Of a DNA stretch of 64,000 bases, positions 33,359 to 44,275 are shown piece after piece; the stretch's first letter is position 1, and every line of letters starts with the position of its first letter. The stretch is from Mesodorylaimus sp. YZB2_4 (taxonomy: Eukaryota; Nematoda; Enoplea; Dorylaimida; Dorylaimidae), in assembly GCA_030248295.1 (NCBI GenBank), contig JASANH010000782.1:124001-188000 (forward strand), given 5' to 3'. The translations under genes and the position numbers were made by a program. Under the pieces are notes generated by a model that saw only the letters and a program-made list of their open reading frames with translations, searched no databases and was not told the DNA's origin.

Positions 33359-33450
33359 ATGTTCATGATCATGTTTTTCCACATCATCAAACGCTTATAT
33401 GCAATCGAGGGTGAAGGGACACATTTCACACGAAATAATTCACCGGCCCA
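33359..33450 (-). mobile_element. SINE family A, 3' fragment
   Basis: The tail and body only: GTTCATGATCATG, TCGAGGGTGAAGGGACACATTTCACACGAAAT and CACCGGCCC. It is cut before the tRNA-like head and matches copies 1 and 2. Confidence 0.6.
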
Positions 33451-33817
33451 ACGTGTTGGAAGTGAATGAGACTGAAATATGAGGGATTCTCATGACAGAC
33501 GGAACTGACCTAATGTTTTCTGAACTAGCCTACAGTGCAACGCCTAGTCCGAAGGAACGGTTGTATTTCCCAGAAATACTAGTGCTAAGACACGTGCGAA
33601 CGAGTGCCTAACCTTAGCTAAGCCAGAGAGAGAGATTTAGTGTGAGACTCGTCATGGTTGTCGAGCGAAAAAACAATGGCCACTGATTTTAATTTATTGC
33701 GCACGAGTAACGTTAGAAGCGAATTTTGTAGAATGATTCTACTTGCAGTGGCGATTGCATGCCCTCGAACGCGGGCAGTCCTCAAGGGGATTGGGTGTGT
33801 GGAGAAGAGTCAGGAAA

Positions 33818-35752
33818 AAGGATTGAAATTAGCAAAAAATTATGTAATGAAACTGGGAAAGGTAGTATATGTGATTTGGTGCGCCTTCAGAGCAGGCGAG
33901 TCCAGGCTGACAAAAGTTGATCAAGAAAGATCCTGCCTGGCTCTGGCTGGCCACATGTACTCGCGGTTTTAAACGGCTATGCAATTTTTGGGGTCTACTG
34001 CAAATAACTGAAGGGATTATCACCCTGGCGCCAGACGCTGTATTGCAAGATTCGCATATCCTTAGCATTCAGAGATAGCGAGTGGATATTCGACCAGAAT
34101 ATAGTTGATACGAATTGGAAAGGACGTCTCAGTCCTCATTCATTACGCATTGCCTGATGTCTGGATAGGCAACGCGAAATAAGGTGCCAGACTTGCTCCT
34201 CGTGCTTGATTTTATCGCGACCACGAAAGCATCAAGCAGAAGCCGCTGCTTCTGGAACAATACCTTGGCGCATCAGCACTGCTCAGAGTAGCATCTGGCA
34301 TGGCCAGTGACATAAATGACGCTAGTTGTTATGGTGTACAGTACTTGTCAACCTTAACACCCCAAAAATGTCAGAGCCCCAAGGATGGGTAGCTACTGTA
34401 GATCTAGCTTGGTGGCTGACCAGACGTGTTAATCTCGCAGGTAGGTACTAATGTAAAACTTTCCTGCTAAGCATGATGGCTTAGGGACTTTAGAGGAAGC
34501 TTGTTTCACGACTTCCAAACGCTTTGTTATGGACCTGATTACAAGCTTATGGAATTACAGTGTTTCAGCTCTGAGCCCCAGAGTTCACTGGGCGCTGCAC
34601 CTAACAAGCGCCGTATACAATAATGAAAAACTGGATTATCCACTGCACAAGGTAATATAGATCAGGGAAAGAAGATTATCCTGTCCTATCGACTCCCCGA
34701 CACGAGGCAACAGGAAGACAACGCGCTTGCGATCCAAAAGCAGTGTCAGCAAAGGCTGGCGTGGACACATCGGCAGATCCTCGCGTAAACACGCGAGAAA
34801 TAGATCATTTCCTTATGTATAAATCATATGATGGAGCCCACTCTCATGAGCAGTTATAATAAAAGTATGTATTAAATTTACTCGGCTTCAAATAGTTGTC
34901 ATTACAATTTTCCTGTCTGAAGTTGCATATCTCAGTTCTCAGGCAATATGACAGACGACAGAACTCATGACTCACTGACTCACGACAAAGAGCTGAAACT
35001 CTGAACACTGTGTTAGAATATGCCCCAACAGGGACTGGACGAGAGAAAAAAGTTTTCTTGCATGTAAACTGAAATATTATCTGCCACTATACACTTGTGT
35101 TCAACATTCCGAGCATGTGTTATCTATGATCCTCGCCCTATTCTGCTTCGGCTAACTGCTGGATAATCTGAGGATATGTGGAGAACATCTGCAGCAGGAG
35201 AACACCAGTGGCAACAAAATTCCACTGAAGACCCAAAGTCCATTATGTGGATGAGTCAACTATGATGATCTTCACTTTAAAGTAATATTTATAAGCACTT
35301 ATAAATTCCATGCATTGGGTCAAAAGCGCCAAGCACGCAAAACATCCCAGTGTCTGAATTTCGTTGTGCCCCACTGCTGCTAGAAGGTCTTACGAAGCTG
35401 CAAATTCATCAAAATTTCAGCCTGAGTAGGAGATTGCGCAATTGAAAGAGAGACCTGTCGTGCAAGTATAATAACATTTTTCACGGCACAGTCCATGAAA
35501 TATTCACTATACAAGAGCTGCAGATGTAAGTATTTTCTAGCAGCCACCAAGCTGATGACATAAATGAGGCTAGTTGTTATAGTCTAGCTGTCAACCCTAT
35601 AACCGCTAGTACATGTGACCAGCCAGAGCAAGGCAGGATCTTTCTTGATCACCTTTTGTAAGCCTGGACTTGCCTGCTCCTAAGGCGCATCAAACCACAT
35701 GTACTGCCTTTCCCAGTTTCATTTGATAAATTTTTTGCTGATACGAAGTAGC
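33818..35752. mobile_element. Element bounded by ~150-bp inverted arms
   Basis: The sequence at 33818-33968 (AAACTGGGAAAGG...GCAGGCGAGTCCAGGCT...GATCAAGAAAGATCCTGCC...CACATGTACT) recurs inverted at 35604-35752, at roughly 80% identity by eye. A further ACATAAATGACGCTAGTTGTTAT motif (about 34310) repeats in direct orientation at about 35558. No transposase was found. The exact ends and target duplication could not be fixed. Confidence 0.5.
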
Positions 35753-36089
35753 ACTGCGGGGCATATCGGGGCGCTAGTTTTGTCTGACCAGCTTACATAC
35801 ACCACAATTTCGCACTGGTCTTAACTTTCACACACACCATCGAAATACAATAGTTTTCTTTGAAACTACACTTGGGCTTTTTATTGAACAGTGCTTCCAT
35901 GATTTTGATGTTACAGTTTTATTACGGGCCAGGCTTATATTAAACGCAGAAAGCTGACGGCACAAAACGCAGAAACACAATATATTTTGCGAATCCCTAA
36001 AGTCCAAAAATGTAACTTTTAGCGAACCTCATATATTTTGAGGTGCCCACTTTCAGGATCAAAGAGCAACCAGGGCACGAACTTTAGAG

Positions 36090-36350
36090 TAGGGGCGTGG
36101 CGGGAGTGGGTTTTTCAGTCCCGCTCCCGCCCAATCCCTCCGGCAGCTAACGAAAATCACACAAGCACAAATGTGGCGGGAGTTTAAGTTTTTTGGCGGG
36201 ACTCACACGCTACCGCACCAGCCCGCCATTTTTGGAGTCTGCCCCTTCCCGCCCTTTCCCGCCCGCCGCACGAGAAAAAGACTCCCGTCCGGCAAAACTT
36301 CCGCGGGTCCCATGGACACTCCGCATTTGCGGGAGCGGCGCACGCCCCTA
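36090..36350. mobile_element. hAT-type MITE with 8-bp target-site duplication
   Basis: The 261-bp GC-rich element starts TAGGGGCGTG and ends CACGCCCCTA (perfect 10-bp terminal inverted repeats). It is flanked on both sides by the same eight bases CTTTAGAG (36082-36089 and 36351-36358). An 8-bp duplication with TA/CA-starting short ends is the hAT superfamily hallmark. It is non-autonomous, with no coding sequence. Confidence 0.85.
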
Positions 36351-36781
36351 CTTTAGAGTGAGGAACTTTTTATCAATGTAAAACTGCCATACGCGGCTTT
36401 CAGCGGGAAATTCAAAATTTGAATAGCTCGAGATCTGTGAAGTGGTCCATACAACACTTTGCGTATTACCGTTTGGTATGCTTTATGGCAATAATGAAAA
36501 TGATTTCATGACAGGTACTGAAACTCAAACCACTGAAAAATAGCCCCTTATTATTAGAGTATGTACTTCTATCAAAACAAATTACTCGAAACACGAACCC
36601 ACGACAGTATTTGCGTAGTAATTGAGTAAGGATAACCTTTCAAAAACGCTGGTAGCATTTTTTCATAAAGAATACCCATGTAAAATCGATGAAAGAATGA
36701 AAAGATTCCGGGTCATTTCGTTCCTGCTCTTCTCTGGCCATTGATCATAGCCCTTTTATCAAGGCCAGGTGCATCCCATAT

Positions 36782-38416
36782 TTGGACATGGAGAAAAAAC
36801 GTGTGTCATTCGTGAAAAGTATCGTAGTTATTTTGTATGTATCAATATTTCTTGGCCTTACCTCGATGGCTATCTGGGACGTGAAAAACATAATCGATGA
36901 ATATGATAATAGTGTAATTTCAGTAAAGCAGAAAAACATTTCGGATAAATTTCCATTTTTAAAGAAACCGATAAGATTATGTCTAATTTCAAGCGATCGC
37001 TTCGGTGCGTTTCCCATGCCGAAACCAATAAAATTAAGTCATTATGTCGAGGCACTAAAATCGAAATGGGGTTATTCAAATGAAACAGTTCTTCCAAATA
37101 ACTTTACTAAAAACTTCTTTTTTATAAGTAGCGCCATATCTGATCTTATTTTGCCATATTATATTATTCAAGTCTTAGATTATTTTGGTCCTACAAATAA
37201 AACTTTTTCTTTGGTCCAAACTGAATTTAATATTACCAAATCTGAAATTACTTCAATTTCGGACAAATTTCTGACAAGTTCAGAAAGTATTAAGAATACT
37301 ATTTCTGCTTGGTCGATTGCCCAGCCTATATTCATTCACAGCGATAATTCTGACACTGAGCCCATCATGCTTTTGGGTATTCGCAATGATCGTATTTGTT
37401 TTTCACTTCCTCTGCATAATACTTTATCGATCGATAATTCTAATGAACGTTACGAAATGCATTTTATCGATTCTAGCATTCCGAGTAATCGAAGGAATTT
37501 TACAGAAATTTTTCGTGTAAGTGTATATTTGGCCCCGAATGACCTTATTAGCATCCCAGTCACACCCCCCACATATTATGTGACATATAATGATGAAACT
37601 TATCAGTATGCCAACTGGAAAGTTACTATCTTAAATCAAGGTGTCACTGATGTATCGAGATTTTCCAAATCGTGCACTGATGAATTTTCAACAAAAGAAT
37701 GGTGTTTATCAACTACATTTGCGCGGGAAATTGAAAGTGTATGTAATTGTACACAATTTAGTAATCTATTAAATATACCAGCAATTTCTAATCAAGAACG
37801 GGGAAATATCTCGGATTCATTATCTTATAGATTTTGTACAGTTGAAATTTATGAGAAATGTTGGCAAAACGCGCAAAGAAAAGCTGAAAAGAAAAAAGAA
37901 GAAGCATTAATAAAAAGACAATGTATTCCATGTTTTCAACCGAAAAATACTCATCTATTAACCACGACAACATTCGTTTATAATGTGTCTTCTAAAAATA
38001 GTACCTTGGCACCACGAGCTGTTATCGATTTTGAATGCGCTGAAGCTACCTATTTACTATTCGAGGAAAGACCACAATTTACAGTGTCTCAATTCATATC
38101 TCAAGTTGGCGGTGATCTGGGCTTGTATATCGGGTTTAGTATGATGAGCCTTCTCCATTTGCTCGTATTCGTTTACAATGCGCATGAACAACGCCGGGCA
38201 GAGCCAACTCGAGATGTGCCAACAGTGGCCAGGTGGTTTCAATTTCTATTCCAATATGTTGCGAGGCATGTTGACGATTTTGAAAGAGAAGAAACTATTC
38301 GAAGACGAGTGTGCCAGCTTGAAAAAGATATCAAAGAAATATTGACGCAATTAAATTTTATACGCAACGAATTGAGAGATTGCGCTGTTAATAATGGACA
38401 TAGTCATAGGTTTTAA
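36782..38416 (+). CDS. DEG/ENaC (amiloride-sensitive) cation channel subunit
   Basis: Single exon, 544 residues. Two membrane helices bracket a large extracellular domain: TM1 at about 14-34 (IVVILYVSIFLGLTSMAIW) and TM2 at about 445-470, preceded by the family signature FISQVGGDLGLYIGFSMMSLLHLLVF. The GLYIGFS stretch contains the G-x-S selectivity-filter position. The extracellular domain has many NxS/T sites and cysteines in the expected thumb/palm order (SVCNCTQF, CTVEIYEKC, QCIPC). The C-terminal cytoplasmic tail has a heptad-like LEKDIKEILTQLNFIRNEL. By family it forms trimeric sodium-permeable channels gated by peptides, protons or force. AT-rich codons contrast with the GC-rich MITE just upstream. 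Confidence 0.9.
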   Translation: MDMEKKRVSFVKSIVVILYVSIFLGLTSMAIWDVKNIIDEYDNSVISVKQKNISDKFPFLKKPIRLCLISSDRFGAFPMPKPIKLSHYVEALKSKWGYSNETVLPNNFTKNFFFISSAISDLILPYYIIQVLDYFGPTNKTFSLVQTEFNITKSEITSISDKFLTSSESIKNTISAWSIAQPIFIHSDNSDTEPIMLLGIRNDRICFSLPLHNTLSIDNSNERYEMHFIDSSIPSNRRNFTEIFRVSVYLAPNDLISIPVTPPTYYVTYNDETYQYANWKVTILNQGVTDVSRFSKSCTDEFSTKEWCLSTTFAREIESVCNCTQFSNLLNIPAISNQERGNISDSLSYRFCTVEIYEKCWQNAQRKAEKKKEEALIKRQCIPCFQPKNTHLLTTTTFVYNVSSKNSTLAPRAVIDFECAEATYLLFEERPQFTVSQFISQVGGDLGLYIGFSMMSLLHLLVFVYNAHEQRRAEPTRDVPTVARWFQFLFQYVARHVDDFEREETIRRRVCQLEKDIKEILTQLNFIRNELRDCAVNNGHSHRF

Positions 38417-38733
38417 ATGGCTGCATATTTTGTGTGAAATTTATGATAAATGCACTTTGATGATGGGCTTTCATGCTACAGGCTAAAAACGTAGCAGACA
38501 CAATGCAACTATTGGACATTAGTGAATCCAGTGAAAGAAGTGCATCATATGGTCAAAGGCACATATCTCAGTTGGAATTTTCGAAACTTTTTTGGGCCCA
38601 TTTTGTGTAACAGCAGGTTTCATGCCAAAACCCAATGCACAGTTCTAACTGTGTACAGTAACAACTAAGTTAGATTAACTTCCTTAAATGAGTGTTTTAA
38701 CTGGGTTACTCCTCAACCAAGAAATCCATCTCA

Positions 38734-38826
38734 GAGAAATATCAGAAATATTGACGCAATTAAATTTTATGCGAAACGGATTGGGAGATTGCGCGGTTAA
38801 TAATGGACATGGTCATAGGTTTTAAA
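38734..38826 (+). repeat. Tandem duplicate of the last ~90 bases of the DEG/ENaC gene
   Basis: AATATTGACGCAATTAAATTTTATGCG...GATTGCGCGGTTAATAATGGACATGGTCATAGGTTTTAAATGG repeats 38331-38425 with a few substitutions. It includes the stop codon and the first 3' bases. It stands alone 320 bases downstream, so it is a stray gene-end copy. Confidence 0.8.
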
Positions 38827-38829
38827 TGG

Positions 38830-40150
38830 GTCTTGGTTGAGACAAGAACGATAAGGGACGGGCCGTGCAGTTTTAGGTGGGGATACAGTCAAAGAATTCG
38901 GTATGGCCGGCTGGCTAAAAGGTCGCTAGTACTAAGAGGCGCCGAAGCATGTACTTCCCACCTTGCCTGGCACGACATCGGCGAGATTCTCTTCGAGAAG
39001 AACTAGGCTCTTGTAGTGTACTGCACACAAAGCAAGTGTGAAACACTCTTCACATCTCCAATCCGTGCTTCCCTTCGGGGTCTCCTCCAACTGCACCACC
39101 TCATGAAAGCGTCCTGCGCCAAACACTGATTTCCTCAAACAATGCTGGCGGACTGTGAGCCCTGTCGGTGCTCGACAGCGCTTAGTTTGTCTCACCTCAC
39201 CGAGACAGTGGCGGGTGATCGCAAGCGGCTGGCGTGCAAGGTCAGAGATGGTCTGTCATCTGTCGTGGGACTGAACTCAGGACCGACCCAGCGTCGCTAC
39301 CCTCCAATACAGGCTGCCCTGAGCGTTTTGTTTAATTCCTTAGGGTTAACGTGGTTAAGATTGCTAAAGCGGGAAATTTAAAAAAGCAGGCTGCTAAAAC
39401 CTGTTAATTAGCTTCTGGTAAGCCACGATAAGTGTTTTTGTGTGTTCCCAGGTCCAACATCGGGTAGGGAAAGTGTACCACCCGACCCGAGACCTGAATT
39501 TCAAAACCCAAACCCGACCCGATTCGACTTTTCCTGACTCTTTTTCTCTGACTTGTTGATTTCATTTATCATGCTGGAAATATATTTCCTGTTTTTTCCT
39601 GTTTAATTTTATCCAAATTATGAGCGAGAAGTGGCATACAAGCAGTTTGAACAGCCAATCTTTGTCGCGAAATTTTAGTCCATCCGTGATTCATAAAAGT
39701 CGAGTTTCTTGGGGCTTCAAAATCAAAACCTGGCCGGAATCCGACTTCTCGTGTTGGGTTTTCGGGTTCAGGTAAGAGTCGAGCAGCCAATGTTTGTCAT
39801 TAGTAAGTTGGCCCCAACGCCGCTCCACCTTTTCTAGGGAGCAGGTCTTGATGAAAAGCGAGGTCGTGAGTAGACCCCGGATCAGGTCAGGTACTTTCGG
39901 GTCGGGTCGGGTCAGCAAAATTTGGCTCTAAAACAAAAAAAAAAAAAAAAAAAAAAAAAAAAACGTCGTGAGGTGAGCACCGCCACACGAGGGCATGCTG
40001 GACCAAACATTGATTTCATCGGACAATGCCAGCAGGAAGCCCTCTTTGACAGCCTAGACTGTCTCCTCGTTTGGCTTCCGTCTCTTCACTTGGAGCACCT
40101 CGACAGCACCGGGTGAGTCACCCGCGGCCTGGCGTGCTGGATCAGGGAAT
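38830..40150. other. Intergenic with GGGTCGGGT motifs and a poly(A) tract
   Basis: CCCGACCC/GGGTCGGGTC motifs at about 39460-39530 and 39890-39920 stand in opposite orientation and may be ends of one element. A pure A tract of about 30 bases lies at 39934-39963. A scrap of GGTGAGTCACCC...GGCCTGGCGTGC (40110-40136) matches SINE family B tails. No gene was found. Confidence 0.45.
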
Positions 40151-40151
40151 G

Positions 40152-41645
40152 CCAAATCACGAGGACGGGCACATTCAAGATTACTTGATTATGCGCAAGA
40201 ATTTTGTTTTAACTTGATCTTGCATGGCGAAATTGCTCTAAACTGTGTGAAAATTGGGAAAAAACTTGATCTTGATTCCAAAAATTACTCGAAAACCTAA
40301 ACTTAAACTTGAATTGAGACTTTGAAGCAATATGCACTGCAGCATGGAATCAAGCTGCAGCTAGTAATGTCCGATTCAAGATCAAGAAATCTTGATTTAA
40401 TCAAGATTGACTCGAAATATTCAAGATTGACTCGAAATATTTAAGATTGACTTGAAATATTCAAGATTGACTTGAAATATTTAATAGTGAATCTTGAAAC
40501 GTGAATCCATTTTTCTCACACTTCGATTCAATCAACTTTGTTTAGAAATAGCGTTTCGATCCAAACCTAAATAAGTCAAGTTGCCGTTGGAACCGAATCT
40601 CAATTTTACCATGTTGTAATCCCAGCGGTGACGATCTTTGAAAGAGTAAAAGACAAATTTGGAATAAGATATGTACTTGCGGCACACCTGGTGTGAGAGG
40701 CACTGTTATTTTCGCCATTATCGTCATTAGTAATGTGCTCATCCTCACCAGCCTGACGAACCAGAATCTTGCATTCCCAGGATGTACAGTTCAGGACGTT
40801 TCTGGCCAAGCCGGGGAGGGGGAGGGGGTGGATCCTTATTGCCCAGAACGCACTCCGGAGAAGGAACTCAAGATCAGTGCCAGTTGCTGCTCGATGCCCT
40901 CAAACCAAACCAGTCATTCAGCCTATCGCAAGCCCTGACCTAAGAGATCTCGCTCCTGGTTTTTGTAAACAGCAGATATACCCACGCCTGTTATACACGC
41001 TGTACTTCTGTGGCTAAGCTTGGCCCATTTTCAGATACTGCCAAAATTGACCTCGCTCTTGACTAGTTCTAGATTCTGCCTGTCTGGCCCTTTTTGGTCA
41101 GATGCACTTCTCCAATCCGTCGGCAAACATGGTATGGCCTCGTAAAGTGGAGTACATATCGATGGGAAGATGATTATGTAGGCTATTACGATTAGCGCAG
41201 CTCCGCAATTCGCCACTGTTTTCAGCGCCAGCCGTCACTGCCTCCGGCTAGCGGTCAAACCTTCAAAGAAGGTTGCTATCTAGGTATCAGTGCTGTCGGA
41301 GGACGGATCGGTCGAGTATGGAATGCAAAATCGCTTGCGAGCTGAGTACAATAGCGTCGAACAATAATTCAAGTCAATCTTGATTAAATCAAGTGGCGCG
41401 CAGATTTTGCAATCAAGTTTAAGTTTAAATCTTGATTAAATCAAGATTTTTTGATCTTGAATCGAAAATTACCAGCTGCAACTTGATTCCATGCTGCAGT
41501 GCATATTGCTTCAAACTCTCAATTCGAGTTCAAGTTTTTTCACACAGTTTGGAGCAATTTCGCAATTCAAGTTTAAGTTAAAACAAAATTCTCGCGTATA
41601 ATCAAGTAATCTTGAATGTGGTCGTCCTCGAATTCCGCAAGGGAA
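40152..41645. mobile_element. Element with long (~270 bp) terminal inverted repeats
   Basis: The left arm starts CGAGGACGGGCACATTCAAG and the right arm ends with the inverse (...CTTGAATGTGGTCGTCCTCG). The arms (about 40152-40480 and 41380-41645) share TACTTGATTATGCG, TTTTGTTTTAACTTG, CAATATGCACTGCAGCATGGAATCAAG and AATCTTGATTTAATCAAGATT. The left arm holds a tandem array. The 900-base centre has no recognisable transposase. No clear target duplication was found. Confidence 0.65.
40401..40482 (+). repeat. Tandem repeat, 20-bp unit, four copies
   Basis: The unit AAGATTGACTCGAAATATTC and its variants (CTCG/CTTG, final C/T) occur head to tail four times inside the left arm of the long-TIR element. 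Confidence 0.8.
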
Positions 41646-41762
41646 GGTTCATGGCGACAAACCATGTTCAATCACAGGGGATCAAACCCGGGACGAGTCC
41701 AGCCGCTGGCCCCCAAGCAATACGGAGAGACGAATGCTGAGCGGCCGCACTACCGCGGCCGC
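41646..41762 (-). mobile_element. tRNA-derived SINE, family B, copy 1
   Basis: On the minus strand: GGTAGTGCGGCCGCTCAGCATTCGTCTCTCCGTATTGCTTGG, then a B-box GGGTTTGATCCCC. The same head appears on the plus strand at 60425-60520 (TCAGCATTCATCTCTCCGTATTGCTTGG...GGGGTTAAGCCCC). It directly abuts the long-TIR element. Confidence 0.6.
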
Positions 41763-41776
41763 AGTCGATAACTAAG

Positions 41777-42053
41777 ATGAACACAGTAAGTGCCAACATT
41801 TCTAGCATATCTATTTACGGTCTGGTCTAGTGAAAAATCTGTTTTAAAAATTGACGACCTTCAGTTTTCAATTTTTCATTCCCACCTCAGGATCAAATTT
41901 GTGGTTATGTTGGTATTTTTTGGTTTGGTTTTTCTCTTGAATGAAACACAGCAGGACTGCCTTAAAGCAGCAAACCAGCTGGCACGGAATCAGTTGCTTC
42001 AAAAATATAATAACTTCAATATAAAATTCTATCCTGTCACTACTAGCTGTTAA
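41777..42053 (+). CDS. Small secreted or single-pass protein, two exons
   Basis: ATG AAC ACA is followed at once by a GTAAGT donor (41786). An acceptor CTTCAG ends at 41864, and exon 2 (41865-42053) continues in phase 0: FSIFHSHLRIKF, then a strongly hydrophobic VVMLVFFGLVFLL, then about 38 polar residues (NETQQDCLKAANQ...) ending in a Cys before TAA. The acceptor choice is set by reading frame; a more proximal CACCTCAG would shift it. It could be a signal-peptide-bearing short peptide with two cysteines. The family is not recognised. Confidence 0.4.
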
Positions 42054-42315
42054 ACTAGAATGCTAGAAGACAGACCATTGCTTGCCAGCAGATCCCTAAC
42101 TCCTCCATCATCGAGAATCCACTGGAAAATTCTTCCTACAACTCTTCTATGGCAATAATTGGATGATCAGAAAAGACTCGCCTCATATAGTCCATAACAC
42201 GCATGACAATCTTCCAAAAATAGTTTTCTCAACGACTAACTTTCTCAGGCCCGCCCAATCATGCTCACGAACACATACATTGTACAGGTGCACATCCTTG
42301 TTGATAGGTGCGCCT

Positions 42316-42507
42316 TCACGTAACATCAAGCGTGCATAACATAACTTTGGCACCAGACGTTAAATTAGTGCCTTGGTCGACGAAGAAGCAAAGTCTTATC
42401 CTGTTATCGTCAGGTAGTGCCTGAACAATTAAAGACACATACGTAGGTGTGCCCGGACAAGCATCCTGGTCTTTCGATTCGCGCCAGCGCCAGTGCCAGC
42501 ATTTCAC
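42316..42507 (-). CDS. Exon-like frame of an extracellular-type protein
   Basis: A minus frame opening after ATATCTTAG (acceptor-like) with VKCWHWRWRESKDQDACPG, then PTYVSLIVQALPDDNRIRLC and GTNLTSGAKVMLCTLDVT before TGA. Four spaced cysteines and alternating polar/hydrophobic strands look like a beta-sandwich. No upstream exon or signal peptide was located, so this is an exon guess. Confidence 0.25.
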   Translation of the reverse strand: MKCWHWRWRESKDQDACPGTPTYVSLIVQALPDDNRIRLCFFVDQGTNLTSGAKVMLCTLDVT

Positions 42508-42612
42508 CTAAGATATGCTCAAGTATACACGAGGATAGACTGTTTTAAGCTGTTCCTATAGCCAGTGTCAAATTAGTGTATCCTGTAAGTCATCTCATTC
42601 CATCAAATCTTT

Positions 42613-43581
42613 ATGGAAGGATCTGTTGAGTTTCCCCCGTTTCTTTTGCTACCCATTGTAATCACGCTCATTGCAATCGCAATCAGCGCTACTGTTGGAA
42701 GTTTTTTCTCGATCTTACTATTTTCTAAAATCCCACTACTACGTAATTTGCCACTGACCACTTTAGTGCGAGCATCATTTTTGACTCTGTTTTTTCAAAA
42801 TTCTTTTACTCATTTGTTGCACGCTATTTTTATTTTGATGGGGAAAAATACTGCTCAGCATATTATTGGGATCTGTAGATTTAGTTATTTTTTCTTGTCC
42901 CTAACCCTCGTCATGACTTACTGGATTGACTGTGGCGCATGCATTATGTCTTTGTGTTATAACCATGGGTGTACTTTATATCACACTTATAAAAGGTGCG
43001 TAGTCAAGTGCGTATTCTTTACAGCCGTTTTTGCTGCTTCTTTTACTGGCACTATCGCTTTGACCAACGTTTTCGGTGAGGTTGAATATCATGATAAATT
43101 TCTAATATGCTTTTGGAAAACGTCTCTGTTTAATGATCCGTTTGTTATTATGGAAATAGCATTTGTGTGCCTCCCAATTATTTTCACGATATTTTTAAGT
43201 TTAATCTCGACTATAAAACCTGGAAATCAATTAGATCAGCAAGTTCACATTTTCTCATCATTCAGTCTGAGTTTTAAATTAAGCTTTTTATGCCATGCGC
43301 CTTTTATTATTATGTTAATTCTAGATCATCACTTTAGAATCCCTTCAGCTTTATTCCCACTGGCCTCAGTAGTAGCTTGTTTGTCAGGCTTGCTGCACAT
43401 TGTATCTTTTCTTGTACGCAGTCCAATGTTTCGCACTGCTTTTGCCCATCGCGTACGAGGAGTATCGTGGTTTGAAATTCAATCGATCCTGGAACATAAG
43501 TTTGGACAAAGTGCCGCTAACAGAAGTGCTCGATTGGCGGGAGAACCAGAAGAGAGTCGGTTTTTTGATGAAAATTTGTAA
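42613..43581 (+). CDS. Seven-transmembrane receptor-like protein
   Basis: Single exon, 322 residues with seven hydrophobic segments (about 12-38, 48-75, 85-112, 127-150, 170-200, 217-240, 250-275). It is followed by SPMFRTAFAHRV, the position of helix 8 in rhodopsin-like receptors. A WIDCGACIMSLCYN stretch sits at the end of TM3 where DRY is expected, so the motif is strongly divergent. The C-terminal tail is charged. It has no close sequence relation to the other receptors in this window. Chemosensory or peptide-receptor function is only a guess. Confidence 0.7.
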   Translation: MEGSVEFPPFLLLPIVITLIAIAISATVGSFFSILLFSKIPLLRNLPLTTLVRASFLTLFFQNSFTHLLHAIFILMGKNTAQHIIGICRFSYFFLSLTLVMTYWIDCGACIMSLCYNHGCTLYHTYKRCVVKCVFFTAVFAASFTGTIALTNVFGEVEYHDKFLICFWKTSLFNDPFVIMEIAFVCLPIIFTIFLSLISTIKPGNQLDQQVHIFSSFSLSFKLSFLCHAPFIIMLILDHHFRIPSALFPLASVVACLSGLLHIVSFLVRSPMFRTAFAHRVRGVSWFEIQSILEHKFGQSAANRSARLAGEPEESRFFDENL

Positions 43582-44275
43582 ACTGGTCCTGATTCTTGGT
43601 TTTTATTTACTGTATAGAGGCACAAGACTTGTAACCAGATGAAAATTTCTGGAACACCCCTGCACATATAAAACCTCGTCAAGTTTGATGTCATGCGCTG
43701 TAAAGTAAAATGATCTTCTTCATGAATGTTCTCCATTTTTTAAGAAGTTTCAGTGCACCAGGTGCAAGCGGCTATGTTGACATGTGACGCGGATATGCAC
43801 ATCCGCTATCATTATCTCCAGGGACCAACATCGAGACTCCTCTCGATGTCTGGCGTCTCCAAAAGCAATGAGAGACTCTAATCGACAGCCAGAATAACTT
43901 CTCACAAACTGCCCATCTCGAATGGGGACAGCAAAAACGTATCGATTCACCATACTTCACCATTCGAACAAGACCTAGTCTGTCTGTAAACGACTTAAGA
44001 GCGAAAGTCAGCCTTACCAGATAAAATTGACAGGTAGCACCTTTTCACAACGCTCGTAAACCTTGCATAATAGCATTCGATTTCAACGGCCTGAGTGTCC
44101 TTATGGACATACTGCACTATTGTTCCGGTCAAAATTTATGCCAGCGTAGCAACAGTAACTAACATGAGCTACCAGCCGTTTCTTGAGTTGTCAAAGTGAT
44201 GAAGCTTTTGAAGGGCCTTCCCGAAATTGAACTGGAAGTCCGTGCCGCGAAACCAACTGGGAATACTGGTGAAAA

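Noticed and set aside
42585-42612. GTAAGTCATC donor just before the 7TM receptor start
   Set aside because: It is only 28 bases from the ATG, with no acceptor before it; probably chance.
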